Shown here: positions 23,775 through 33,100 of the stretch, one piece after another | Layout: every line of letters starts with the position of its first letter | How positions within the stretch are numbered: the stretch's first letter is position 1 | NCBI GenBank assembly: GCA_017512465.1 | Contig: JAFWGH010000105.1 | Span: 1-34,335 of the forward strand | Source: Clostridia bacterium | Lineage (GTDB): Bacteria; Bacillota; Clostridia; Oscillospirales; Acutalibacteraceae | Direction: 5' to 3' | DNA: 34,335 nucleotides | Notes under the pieces: generated by a model | Databases searched by the model: none | What the model was told of the DNA's origin: nothing | Seen by the model: the letters and a program-made list of their open reading frames with translations, nothing else | Program-made: the position numbers and the translations under genes

Positions 23775-24962
23775 ATGAAAGAATATATTGCCATAGAGCG
23801 GGCGGAGCAATGCTGCGGCTGCGGCGCTTGTGTGAGTGCTTGTGCGCGTGATGCCATCACCATGAAGGAGGATGAAGCGGGGTTTATGTATCCTGCGGTG
23901 GATGAGAGCTTGTGTGTCAAGTGCGGCAGGTGCAAGGATGTGTGCGTGTTTGCCGAAAAGGGAGCAGGCGCCAATGCTGCGCCTCAGGTATATGCGGCGG
24001 CACATAAAAACAAGAATATCCAAAAAACTTCCTCTTCCGGAGGCTTGTTCAGTGCGCTTGCACAGGCGGTTTTGGATAAAGGCGGCGCCGTGTTCGGTGC
24101 GGCATGGGCAGAGGATATGACCTTGGCGCACATCTGTGTGCAAAATGAAAAGGAACTCGCAAAGCTGCGCGGCTCAAAATATGTACAGAGCATGACCGGT
24201 ACAACCTTCCGCGAAGCAAAAAAAATGCTGGAGGAGGGCAGATATGTGTGTTATTCCGGCACACCTTGTCAAATTGCGGGATTAAAAGCTTATTTGGGCA
24301 AAGATTATGAGAATTTACTCACCGTGGATATTATCTGCCACGGTGTGCCGAGCATGAAAATGCTGCAGGATGATTTAAAGTATGTAGCGGGGGAGAACTA
24401 CAGCAAGATTACCGATGTGAAATTCCGCGATAAGCGTTACGGTTGGGGAGTTAAAGGCTCTGTGCGCACTGCCGATGCCACTTTAAAATATAATGCAGGC
24501 ACCTCGCCGTATTATTTCTATTTTCTTAAAGGCGAGGTTTACCGCGAGAGCTGCTACCACTGCCGTTTTCCCGCTGAGGGGCGTCAGGGTGATATCACCC
24601 TGGGCGATTATTGGGGAATTCGCACGGATTTGATTAAAAAAATGGGTGATGTCAACCCGGATTGGGGTATCTCCTGCGTGTTGGTCAATAACGAAAAAGG
24701 AAAACAGTGGTTCAAACAATGCGAAAAAGCGCTCACGCTCATTTCCACCGACAGGCAAAGTGTGGAGAAAAGAAACAAACAGCTCACAAGCGCCAGTAAA
24801 CCGCTGCCGGAACACGAGGAACTTTTGCAAGGCTATATCCGTAACGGGTATGCAGCATATCAAAGCGGATATAAAAAGCACCTCAAAGACCATATCATTC
24901 GCGGCATAAAAAATATGATTCCGCCGCAGGTGAAGCGCAAAATCAATGATATTTTACATTGA
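23775..24962 (+). CDS. FrhB-like iron-sulfur protein of polysaccharide loci
   Basis: A 395-aa protein of the coenzyme F420 hydrogenase/dehydrogenase beta-subunit family. It begins with a two-[4Fe-4S] ferredoxin domain (CCGCGACVSACARD and CVKCGRCKDVC). The FrhB-type domain follows, with SSSGGLFSALAQAVLD, CYSGTPCQIAGLKAYL, VDIICHGVPS, CYHCRFPAEGRQGDITLGDY and WGI. F420 itself is not expected in Clostridia. The homologues in EPS loci typically accompany pyruvyl-transferase-family genes, as here, and are presumed sugar-modifying oxidoreductases. Start ATG at 23775, behind GGAGG, is preferred to a start eight codons upstream. A consensus promoter precedes it. Confidence 0.85.
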   Translation: MKEYIAIERAEQCCGCGACVSACARDAITMKEDEAGFMYPAVDESLCVKCGRCKDVCVFAEKGAGANAAPQVYAAAHKNKNIQKTSSSGGLFSALAQAVLDKGGAVFGAAWAEDMTLAHICVQNEKELAKLRGSKYVQSMTGTTFREAKKMLEEGRYVCYSGTPCQIAGLKAYLGKDYENLLTVDIICHGVPSMKMLQDDLKYVAGENYSKITDVKFRDKRYGWGVKGSVRTADATLKYNAGTSPYYFYFLKGEVYRESCYHCRFPAEGRQGDITLGDYWGIRTDLIKKMGDVNPDWGISCVLVNNEKGKQWFKQCEKALTLISTDRQSVEKRNKQLTSASKPLPEHEELLQGYIRNGYAAYQSGYKKHLKDHIIRGIKNMIPPQVKRKINDILH

Positions 24963-24973
24963 TAAGCGGATTT

Positions 24974-24995
24974 TGTAAAGTTATTTAGCTTTACA
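24974..24995 (+). promoter_or_regulatory. Small hairpin after the FrhB-like gene
   Basis: TGTAAAG / CTTTACA with an 8-nt loop, 11 nt after the stop. A/T-rich and without a T-tract; weak. Confidence 0.3.
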
Positions 24996-25024
24996 TCAAA
25001 AACCAACTATCCTACATAATAACA

Positions 25025-25117
25025 GACCGCTGATTCCGCAAGGCTTCAAGTATCCTGAAAAACAAGATATTTCTTGTATTTTCAGGCTTTGTGAAGCTTT
25101 AACAGAAATTAGCGGTC
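25025..25117. repeat. 93-nt imperfect palindrome
   Basis: The two halves pair along most of their length: GACCGCT (25025-25031) with AGCGGTC (25111-25117), then GATT/AATT, GCTTCA/TGAAGC, CCTGAAAA/TTTTCAGG, and ACAAGA/TCTTGT around a short loop near 25060. Mismatched patches interrupt it. It may act as the terminator of the FrhB-like gene or be a MITE-like or processed RNA hairpin. No direct target duplication is evident. Confidence 0.5.
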
Positions 25118-25228
25118 ATTTATTTTGTGAAATTTTAACCTTTTATACTTTGATTGTAAAGTATTTTTGCTTGTCGTATTCTTTGTGCGATTTTGTGCAA
25201 AAAAATACGCAAAAAAAGCGAAAAATGA

Positions 25229-25257
25229 TTGAAATGAGTTTAAATATGTGTTAAAAT
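25229..25257 (+). promoter_or_regulatory. Sigma-A promoter of the sugar-1-phosphate transferase
   Basis: TTGAAA (25229-25234), 17 bp, TAAAAT (25252-25257). The leader to the ATG at 25330 would be about 65 nt. I see nothing recognisable in the A/T-rich 25118-25228 stretch. Confidence 0.55.
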
Positions 25258-25329
25258 TATATTTAAATATATGATATTTGTTCCTATATCAATTTATCTA
25301 TCAAACACGAAAGCGAGGCCTTAAGCATT

Positions 25330-26013
25330 ATGCCCTATTTGGAATTTGGAAAAATTGATAAAGCAACAGAAAAAAGACTCAATGATTTAATCAACAACAA
25401 ATCCTTTCGTTCTTATTGGAAAAAGAAAAGAACATTTGATTTGATTGTTTCCTCTATTTTGCTCACCGTAGCGGCAGTCCCCATGGGAGCGGTTGCGCTG
25501 GCAATTTATATTGATGACCCGCACGGCAGCCCGATTTATAAGCAAATCCGTATCGGCCGCCACGGCGAGGAGTTTCAAATGTACAAATTCCGCACCATGT
25601 ATGTGGATGCCGACAAGCGCCGCGCGGAGTTAATGGAACAAAACGAGATGGATGGTCCCGTATTTAAGATTAAGGATGACCCGCGTATCACACGCTTAGG
25701 TAAGGTGTTGCGCAAATTATCAGTAGATGAATTGCCGCAATTTTTCAATGTGTTCAGCGGGCATATGAGCTTGGTTGGTCCGCGCCCGCCGCTTCCCTGC
25801 GAGGTAGCGGAATATACCGATTACCACAAATTGCGCCTGATTGTTACACCGGGTATCACCTGCGATTGGCAGATTGCCGATAACCGCAATGATATTCCCT
25901 TTGAAAAATGGATTGAAATGGATTTGAACTATATCGAAAACCGCACCACATGGGGCGATTTAAAGATTATCTTCAAAACACCCTTTGCTATGCTTTCCGC
26001 AACGGGAAGATGA
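25330..26013 (+). CDS. Undecaprenyl-phosphate sugar-1-phosphate transferase (initiating transferase)
   Basis: A 227-aa monotopic phosphoglycosyltransferase (WcaJ/RfbP/EpsL-like) that starts repeat-unit synthesis by linking a sugar-1-phosphate to undecaprenyl phosphate. Visible motifs: a single membrane helix (about 36-60), the conserved KFRTMYVDADKR, DPRITRLGKVLRKLSVDELP, the motif SLVGPRPPLPCEVAEY and a GITCDWQI region. Length is normal for the catalytic-only type (no extra N-terminal TM region). The sugar is not decidable. It has its own promoter and terminator, separate from the glycosyltransferase operons. Confidence 0.93.
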   Translation: MPYLEFGKIDKATEKRLNDLINNKSFRSYWKKKRTFDLIVSSILLTVAAVPMGAVALAIYIDDPHGSPIYKQIRIGRHGEEFQMYKFRTMYVDADKRRAELMEQNEMDGPVFKIKDDPRITRLGKVLRKLSVDELPQFFNVFSGHMSLVGPRPPLPCEVAEYTDYHKLRLIVTPGITCDWQIADNRNDIPFEKWIEMDLNYIENRTTWGDLKIIFKTPFAMLSATGR

Positions 26014-26068
26014 GCCGGCAGCTGCAGTCGTTTGCAGCGCTGCAAATCATAAAAAAGTGATAAATGCA

Positions 26069-26109
26069 AGGATTGTCTCCGCCTTTTCGGGTGAGGCAAT
26101 CTTTTTTTT
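26069..26109 (+). terminator. Intrinsic terminator after the sugar-1-phosphate transferase
   Basis: Stem GATTGTCTC (26071-26079) with GAGGCAATC (about 26093-26101), one G-U pair, then eight Ts (26102-26109). Separates the EPS gene from the signalling operon. Confidence 0.88.
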
Positions 26110-26202
26110 GCGGCTTGTCGGCGTTTGCGCGGCAGGCTTTTTCAGTGGTGAGGGCAAAGCATAACAAAGCCGAAAATGCACGGCACAATTCTCTGAATGC
26201 GG

Positions 26203-26231
26203 TTGAAATAAATAATAAATAATGCTATAAT
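26203..26231 (+). promoter_or_regulatory. Near-consensus promoter of the GGDEF/EAL operon
   Basis: TTGAAA (26203-26208), 17 bp, TATAAT (26226-26231). Start near 26238, about 43 nt before the first gene. No GEMM-type c-di-GMP riboswitch is recognisable in this short leader. Confidence 0.8.
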
Positions 26232-26280
26232 AATTTTAACTATCTGTAAAAAGCATATTTATTATTAGAAAGGTTCGGCA

Positions 26281-27621
26281 ATGTCACGAAAAATTAAGGA
26301 AAGCGGCGTATCGCTTCGTTCCATACAAATTTGGCTGATTATAGGTGCAATCCTCTTTTCCGGATTAATTCTCTTTTTTACCTATTATCTTTCATCGGGG
26401 TTTCAAAATTTCACCGAATATTCCGAACAGCACATAGAGTTGAGAAAAGCAGCGCGTGAGCTGTTGGACACCTCGGATTATTTGAGTGAGCAGGTGCAGT
26501 GCTTCACCATTAACGGTGAAAAGCGCTATATGGATGAATACTTTAAGGAAGCATTTGAGCAACGCCACCGCGAAGAAGCGCTTCAAACTATGGCGGAAGG
26601 GAGCAGCAACGAAGCCGCTGTCGAAAAACTGAAAAAAGCAAATGAAGGCTCTGTTGTATTAATGGAGAGAGAATATTACGCCATGCGCTTGGTAGTGGAG
26701 GCAAAAGGGTATGCGGATTATCCCGATGCATTAAAAGATGTAGAGCTGACCGCGCAGGATAAGGCTCTATCGCCGCAAGAAAAAATGCACAAAGCGTCGG
26801 AATGGGTGCATGATGATATTTACCATGCAAGAAAAGACCAAATCCGCGAGGATACGCAGGCGAGCTTAGATGAGCTCGAACAAGAAGCCCTTGCTGCCGA
26901 TGCCGAGGCGCTCGCTTCTTTTCGCAAGCAAATGCTGGCGGTGCGCTCGGTAATTGTCTTGCAAACCATCGGCGTAATCTTTTTGGTATGGCTCGCTTCC
27001 CGCTTGGGCATTCATCCGATTTTGGATGCGGTTGATCGCATTAAGAGCAACAAGTATCTTGAAGAGAGCGGAACGAGTGAATTCCGTTATTTGGTGCGTG
27101 CGTATAATTCCATGTACAAAAAATATAAGCACAATTTAGAGCGCTTGAATTTTAAAGCCTCTCATGATGAGCTGACCGGTGTCTTTAACCGCAGCGGCTA
27201 TGAATCCATTCTCTCAAACATTGATTTGGACACAACCTATATGATTTTGTTTGATGTGGATGATTTTAAGAGCATCAACGATACCTACGGTCACGAAACC
27301 GGCGATAAGATACTGACAAGAACGGCAGAGGTTTTAAAGAAAAGCTTTCGTAATGATGATTACATTTGCCGCATCGGCGGCGATGAATTTGTGGTGTTTA
27401 TGGTACATGCTTCCGAAATGGAGCATGATAGTCTCGCCGCAAAGATTGAAGCAATCAATCGAGAGCTCGGGCAGGCGGCAGAGGATATGCCGGCAGTTTC
27501 CGTCAGTGTCGGCATTGTGCACGGCAGCGAAGTGTCCGGCACCGAGAATTTGTTTGAAATGACGGATGAGGCTTTGTATGCCTCCAAGCGAAAAGGTAAA
27601 CATACATACACATTTTTATAA
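26281..27621 (+). CDS. Membrane sensor diguanylate cyclase (GGDEF)
   Basis: A 446-aa protein: TM1 (about 17-38), an extracytoplasmic alpha-helical sensor region of about 185 residues, TM2 (about 223-243), a short linker, and a C-terminal GGDEF domain (about 293-446). The domain has DELTGVFNRSGY, FDVDDFKSINDTYGHETGD and an intact signature RIGGDEF (G366-F370). An RxxD inhibitory I-site is present (R357 to D360), so active, product-inhibited c-di-GMP synthesis is expected. The ribosome site GAAAGG lies 8 nt before the ATG. First gene of the three-gene signalling operon. Confidence 0.9.
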   Translation: MSRKIKESGVSLRSIQIWLIIGAILFSGLILFFTYYLSSGFQNFTEYSEQHIELRKAARELLDTSDYLSEQVQCFTINGEKRYMDEYFKEAFEQRHREEALQTMAEGSSNEAAVEKLKKANEGSVVLMEREYYAMRLVVEAKGYADYPDALKDVELTAQDKALSPQEKMHKASEWVHDDIYHARKDQIREDTQASLDELEQEALAADAEALASFRKQMLAVRSVIVLQTIGVIFLVWLASRLGIHPILDAVDRIKSNKYLEESGTSEFRYLVRAYNSMYKKYKHNLERLNFKASHDELTGVFNRSGYESILSNIDLDTTYMILFDVDDFKSINDTYGHETGDKILTRTAEVLKKSFRNDDYICRIGGDEFVVFMVHASEMEHDSLAAKIEAINRELGQAAEDMPAVSVSVGIVHGSEVSGTENLFEMTDEALYASKRKGKHTYTFL

Positions 27622-27657
27622 TTTTTAGCATTTAGCAAAGACTGAGGTTTATTCACG

Positions 27658-30084
27658 ATGTATTACTCTACCGTAGGTATACTGGCATTTTTGGTACTCA
27701 TTATCGAAAACAGAGATATTCTGTTTTTTCATAACCATGCCTTTGACAAGCCTTCCTGGAAGGCATATAAACACTTTCTGTTTGCGGTGTTGGCATATTA
27801 TACCACAGATATTCTCTGGGGTATTTTGGATTATTTTAAGCTGGAGACTCCGCTGTTTATCGACACCTCTGTTTATTTTATTGCCATGGCGGCAGGCATA
27901 TGGCTTTGGACAAAGTATTGCGTAAGCTATTTGGAGGAAAAAAACATATTTGAGCGCATTCTCGTTTATGCGGGGCGCATTTTTGCGGCGCTTGTGGCAG
28001 TGCTGGTTATTGTCAATATATTTGTTCCGACATTATTCACCATCAACGAAGCGTGTGAATACAAGGCACTCAGTACCCGCTATATACTTCTCGGCGTGCA
28101 AATTATCATGCTGCTGCTCATTTCGGCTTATGCGCTGTATGTCATTGTGCGGCGCCGCTCGGAGAAACAGAAAAGATACCGTACCCTCGCTTGGTTCGGT
28201 CTGATTATGTCTGTGTTCTTATTTGCACAGCTGTGGTTCCCGTTATTGCCGCTGTATTCCATTGCCTATATGTTCGGTACCTGTCTGTTGCGTGCGGTGC
28301 TTATTGCCGATGAAAAAGAAGAGTTCAGGCAGGGCATGGAGGAGGCAACCGAGATTGCCGAGCTCAAGCAGTCCATCACATCCCTTTTGGACAATATGCC
28401 TGTGATGAGCTTTTCTAAGGATGTTGAAACCGGTGTATATCTTGCCTGCAATCAGTCCTTTGCTGAATATGCCAACAAGCCTTCTCCGCAAGGCGTTGTC
28501 GGGCTGACTGACTATGAGATATTTGATGCCCAAACAGCAGCGCACTTTGTGGAGGATGACCGCAAGGCGTTATCAATGGATACACCCTATGTGCTGTATG
28601 AGGATGTGGCAGATGCCGCCGGCAATCCGCGCCAATTCCAAACCACAAAGCTTAAGTTTTATGATGAAAGCGGCAGATTATGCCTGCTCGGCATGTCCTT
28701 GGATGTCACGGAAATGGAAAGTGTTAAAAAGGAAAATGAGCAAACTAAGGCGGCTTATCAGGAAATATTAAGCTCCAACACTGTGTATGAAAATATTGTC
28801 AGCGTGCTTTCCGAGGATTATTTCGATTTATATTATGTCGATTTGGAAACGGATGCGTTTATTGAATACGGCTCCAAAACCGAAGCGGGTTACCGCACCA
28901 CGGAAAACCGCGGAACAGACTTCTTTACAGCGGTTGTGCGGGATGCGCAAGAGCTGATTTATGAGGATGACAGGGCAGGGCTGATTGATGTGCTCGATAA
29001 AGAGCATTTGAAAAAAGAAATAGAAGAAAACGGTGTCATGCGCCATTATTACCGCTTGCTCATCGGCGGTGAGCCGACCTATGTGAGCATCAAGGCGCTG
29101 CGCATTATCGGTGATGACAGGCATGTAATTATCGGTGTAACCAATGTGGATGCGCAAATGAAGGACCGCATGGCAGCAGAAAGTGCAGCCGAGGAAAGAA
29201 AAGCCTATATGCGCTTAAATGCGCTTAACCGCAACTTGCTGGTATTATATATTGTCAATCCCGAAACAGAGGAGTTTGAAGAGTTTAATACTTCGGAAGA
29301 CTTTGAAAAATTCGGCATTGAAAAAAAGGGTGACGCTTTCTTTGAAACCACCTATAAAAACAGCTTATCGGCAGTCTATCCGGAGGATTTGGAGCGTTTC
29401 CGCTCCGTGTTCACAAAAGAAAATATCCTGCGCACGATTGAGCAGGATGGGTTATTTATCCTCAATTACCGCTTGGTATACAACAGCAAAATGATTTATG
29501 TGCGCTTAAAAGCTACAGAGGTGGAGGAGGATGGGAAAACCTCTCTCATCATCGGTGTCGATAACGTGGATGCGCAGGTGCGCAGTGAAATGCGCTATGC
29601 AAAAGAGCTGTCCGCTGCAAAAAAACTTGCCAATAAGGATGCTTTAACCGGCACGAAGAATACACATGCATTTACACAAGCAGAAGCAGATTTAACGGCA
29701 AGAATAGAAGCCGGTGAGGCAGTCGAGTTTTGCATCGTGGTATGTGATATCAATGGTTTGAAAACGGTTAACGATACCATGGGGCATAAAACCGGTGATA
29801 CTTTTATTCGCAAGGCAAGTGAAGCGATATGCGATATTTTTAAACACAGTCCTGTCTTTCGTATCGGCGGCGATGAATTTGCCGTGATATGCCAGGGACA
29901 CGATTATGAACAAATAGATGCTTTGCTCGAGCAGATGAAACAAGTGAACGCCGCACACCAAAAAGAAGGTGATGTGCAAATCGCTTTCGGTATGGCGCGC
30001 TATGAAAATGATGCACTTGTCAGCGATGTGTTTGAGCGCGCGGATAAGCGCATGTATGCCAACAAAGCAGGGCATATGGATTGA
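27658..30084 (+). CDS. 7TM-PAS-GGDEF protein
   Basis: An 808-aa protein: seven N-terminal TM helices (to about residue 215), a PAS domain (about 235-360, with SFSKDVETGVYLACNQSFAE), two related PAS-like repeats (about 370-510 and 520-640, each ending in IIGVTNVDAQ or IIGVDNVDAQ), and a GGDEF domain (about 655-808). The signature loop RIGGDEFAVICQ (G737-F741) is intact, as is CDINGLKTVNDTMGHKTGD. The I-site position reads FKHS, so there is no RxxD. Probably an active cyclase regulated by an unknown ligand. The GGDEF part closely resembles the first one of the next gene. Confidence 0.88.
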   Translation: MYYSTVGILAFLVLIIENRDILFFHNHAFDKPSWKAYKHFLFAVLAYYTTDILWGILDYFKLETPLFIDTSVYFIAMAAGIWLWTKYCVSYLEEKNIFERILVYAGRIFAALVAVLVIVNIFVPTLFTINEACEYKALSTRYILLGVQIIMLLLISAYALYVIVRRRSEKQKRYRTLAWFGLIMSVFLFAQLWFPLLPLYSIAYMFGTCLLRAVLIADEKEEFRQGMEEATEIAELKQSITSLLDNMPVMSFSKDVETGVYLACNQSFAEYANKPSPQGVVGLTDYEIFDAQTAAHFVEDDRKALSMDTPYVLYEDVADAAGNPRQFQTTKLKFYDESGRLCLLGMSLDVTEMESVKKENEQTKAAYQEILSSNTVYENIVSVLSEDYFDLYYVDLETDAFIEYGSKTEAGYRTTENRGTDFFTAVVRDAQELIYEDDRAGLIDVLDKEHLKKEIEENGVMRHYYRLLIGGEPTYVSIKALRIIGDDRHVIIGVTNVDAQMKDRMAAESAAEERKAYMRLNALNRNLLVLYIVNPETEEFEEFNTSEDFEKFGIEKKGDAFFETTYKNSLSAVYPEDLERFRSVFTKENILRTIEQDGLFILNYRLVYNSKMIYVRLKATEVEEDGKTSLIIGVDNVDAQVRSEMRYAKELSAAKKLANKDALTGTKNTHAFTQAEADLTARIEAGEAVEFCIVVCDINGLKTVNDTMGHKTGDTFIRKASEAICDIFKHSPVFRIGGDEFAVICQGHDYEQIDALLEQMKQVNAAHQKEGDVQIAFGMARYENDALVSDVFERADKRMYANKAGHMD

Positions 30085-30129
30085 TACTCGGTTTAACTTT
30101 TCATTAGAAAAAATGCAGGCGGTAAAATT

Positions 30130-33100
30130 ATGGAAGAGAAGAACAAATTAAACGGCGGATTGCGTTCCTCCTTTACACCCTTAGGGATATGGGCATTCTC
30201 CATCGGTACAAGTATCGGTTGGGGGTCGTTCATTGTTACTTGTAATACTTATTTGAGCAAATCCGGTATTTTGGGAACTGTTTTCGGCTTGTTAATCGGC
30301 ATGGCGGTCATTTTTGTGATTACATGGAATTTACAATACATGATTCGCAAATCACCTGATGCCGGCGGTGTGTACACTTTTGAGCGGCATACCGGAGGTA
30401 AGGATTTGGGCTTTTTGGCATTTTGGTTTGTGCTCATCACCTATTTAGCGATTTTATGGGCGAATATGACTTCACTGCCGCTGTTTGCCCGCTTTTTCCT
30501 GGGCAATACCTTCCAATTCGGTTTCCACTACAGCATTTTCGGTTATGAGGTGTGGCTTGGTGAAGCGCTGCTTGCCATTGCTGCTATTGTCATTATCGCT
30601 TTATTGTGTGCAAATTCGGCAAAGCTGCCCAATCACATCATGAAGATTGCAGCGCTTGTCTTTGTGCTGGGCTTTACCGCTTGTGCCGCCGTGGCGGCAT
30701 TTAAGCATGACAGCGCTCTCTCTTATGCTCCGATGTTTACGGAGAATTCAGGCGCCTTTTCTCAAATTGTGCGCATTGCCGCTATTTCACCATGGGCATT
30801 TATCGGTTTTGAAAATATCTCCCATTTTTCCGAGGAATATTCTTTCCCTGTGAAAAGGATTCGTAAGATATTAATTGCATCCATCGTGGTGACAACAGTG
30901 CTGTATCTGTTTGTTTCCATGCTTTCCATTTCCGCCTACCCGCCGGAATATGAAAACTGGCTTGCCTATATTCGCGATATGGGTAATTTAGAGGGTATTA
31001 AAGCCGTGCCGGCGTTTTATGCGGCGAATTATTATTTGGGCAATAAGGGCGTTATCATACTCTTGTGTGCGCTCTTTGCCGTTATCTTAACAAGCCTTAT
31101 CGGTAATTTGCTCGCGCTCAGCCGCCTGCTGTTTGCTGCCGCCAGAGAGGGAGAAGCACCCAAGAAGCTTGCCGCACTCAATAAGCGGGGGGTTCCCGCC
31201 AATGCCATTTATGCGGTCGTGATAGTGTCCATATTTATTCCGTTTTTGGGCAGAACCGCCATTGGCTGGATTGTGGATGTGACAACACTTGGTGCAACCA
31301 TTATTTACAGCTTAATTTCCTATGCGGTATTTAAACATGCCAAAGAGAGTAAACAGCGTGCGGAAAAAGTGACCGGTATCGCCGGGCTTGTGCTGATGCT
31401 GATCTTTTTGCTGTTGCTGCTCATACCCGGTCTTTTGCCCTTTGATACGATGGAGATTGAATCGTACATTCTCTTTATTGTATGGTCGGTACTCGGGCTT
31501 GTCTATTTCCGCATTCTCATTCGCAGGGATAAGAATCGGGAATACGGAAACCGCGTGTTGGTGTGGGTTATCTTACTGGTGCTCATCCTGTTTACCTCCA
31601 TGATGTGGGTAGAAAGAGCTACCGAGGATGCCGCCGAAAATGCGGTACATCAAATTTATGAGTATCATGAAGCGCATCCGACTGACGGTACAGAGTTGAC
31701 CGAAGAGGAACGTATGCAGTTCCTTGAGCAACAGGCGGAAAAAATCACAAGTACCAATACGCTGTATACTGTTGTATTGCTTTCACTCTTTGCTCTCTCC
31801 ACCATTATCATGCTCAATAACTATCGAGATACAAGAGTGCTCGATGAGCGGTTGTCAAATGCCACAGAGCTGGCGACAAAGGATGTGCTGACGGGTGTGA
31901 ACAATAAATATGCTTTTGTGGATGCCGAAAATGCACTCAATGAGCGCATTGAAAACAATCATTCCCCGGTGTTTGCGATTGTGATTTGTGATATCAATAA
32001 TTTAAAAGAAGTCAATGATTTGAGGGGACACAAGGCGGGCGACCGCTATATTTGTAAAGCGTGCAGCATCATTTGCAATATCTTCCAAAAGAGCGAAATT
32101 TACCGTGTCGGCGGCGATGAATTTGCCGTGATTTGTCAGGGAGAGGACTATCGGCAGATTGATAAGCTGATGAAAAAGATGAACGACGCCAACATTTCTA
32201 ATAAAAATAAAGACGATATTCAAATTGCATACGGTATGGCGCGATTTGATGGTGACAGAAATGTGGATGCGGTGTTTGAGCGGGCAGACAGGCAAATGTA
32301 TGCTCACAAAGCCGAGTTAAAAATTGACAAGAGCAAAGTATTTGCCTTTAGCGGAAAAACATTATACCAATTTCCGGAGGATTTGAGAGAAGCCTATGAG
32401 AGCAGTCCGCTTTCCTTTGTCTATTATCAGAATATTGACGGTAGGGCTACGCCCATTTTGGCTTCGGACGGTTTTTGCCGCAATACCGGGTCAAAAAGAG
32501 AAGATGTGCTGCTGTGGCTGCGCAGCGGTTTGTTTGAGCGCATGCATCCGGATGATGTGGGCATGCTTTCACAAATCAGTGATGACTTTTTGAATCAGCG
32601 CGGACCGTATGACACGGTATTTCGCTGCCGCATTTCCTCACGCAATTCGCATCCGCAGGCGAAAGAGGAATATATCCTCATTCACGCTGTCGGTAAATGG
32701 CAGACCATGCCGGATGGAACAGAGCTTGCCATTATTAATTATGCCAATTTAACACACACCAAAGAGAGTGTGCAGGAGAGTGCGGGCTTTTACAAATTAT
32801 CGCAAAGAGACCGCTTCTATACAGACCAGCTGACCGGCTTGCCGAATTTAAACTATTTGCATGAATTTGGTGAGGACACGGTGAATATTATCCGCACGGA
32901 AGGCAAAATACCGCACTTGGTATACATTGATATTTATTCCATGCAGTCCTATAACAACCAGTATGGTATTGAAAAGGGCGATAAGCTGCTGCGCTTAACC
33001 GCCGGCACGCTCAAAAAGCTCTTCCCGAATGCGCTGGTTGTGCGCAGTGTGGATGACCACTTTGTGATTATTACCTGGCTCGATGACCATAAGGAACTCG

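Noticed and set aside
9226..26013. Insertion sequences or transposase/integrase genes within the EPS locus.
   Set aside because: No transposase, integrase or terminal inverted repeats were seen.
26232..26280. A c-di-GMP riboswitch (GEMM) before the signalling operon, and likewise in the leader at 25258-25329.
   Set aside because: No GEMM-type conserved core or paired arms are visible and the first leader is too short.
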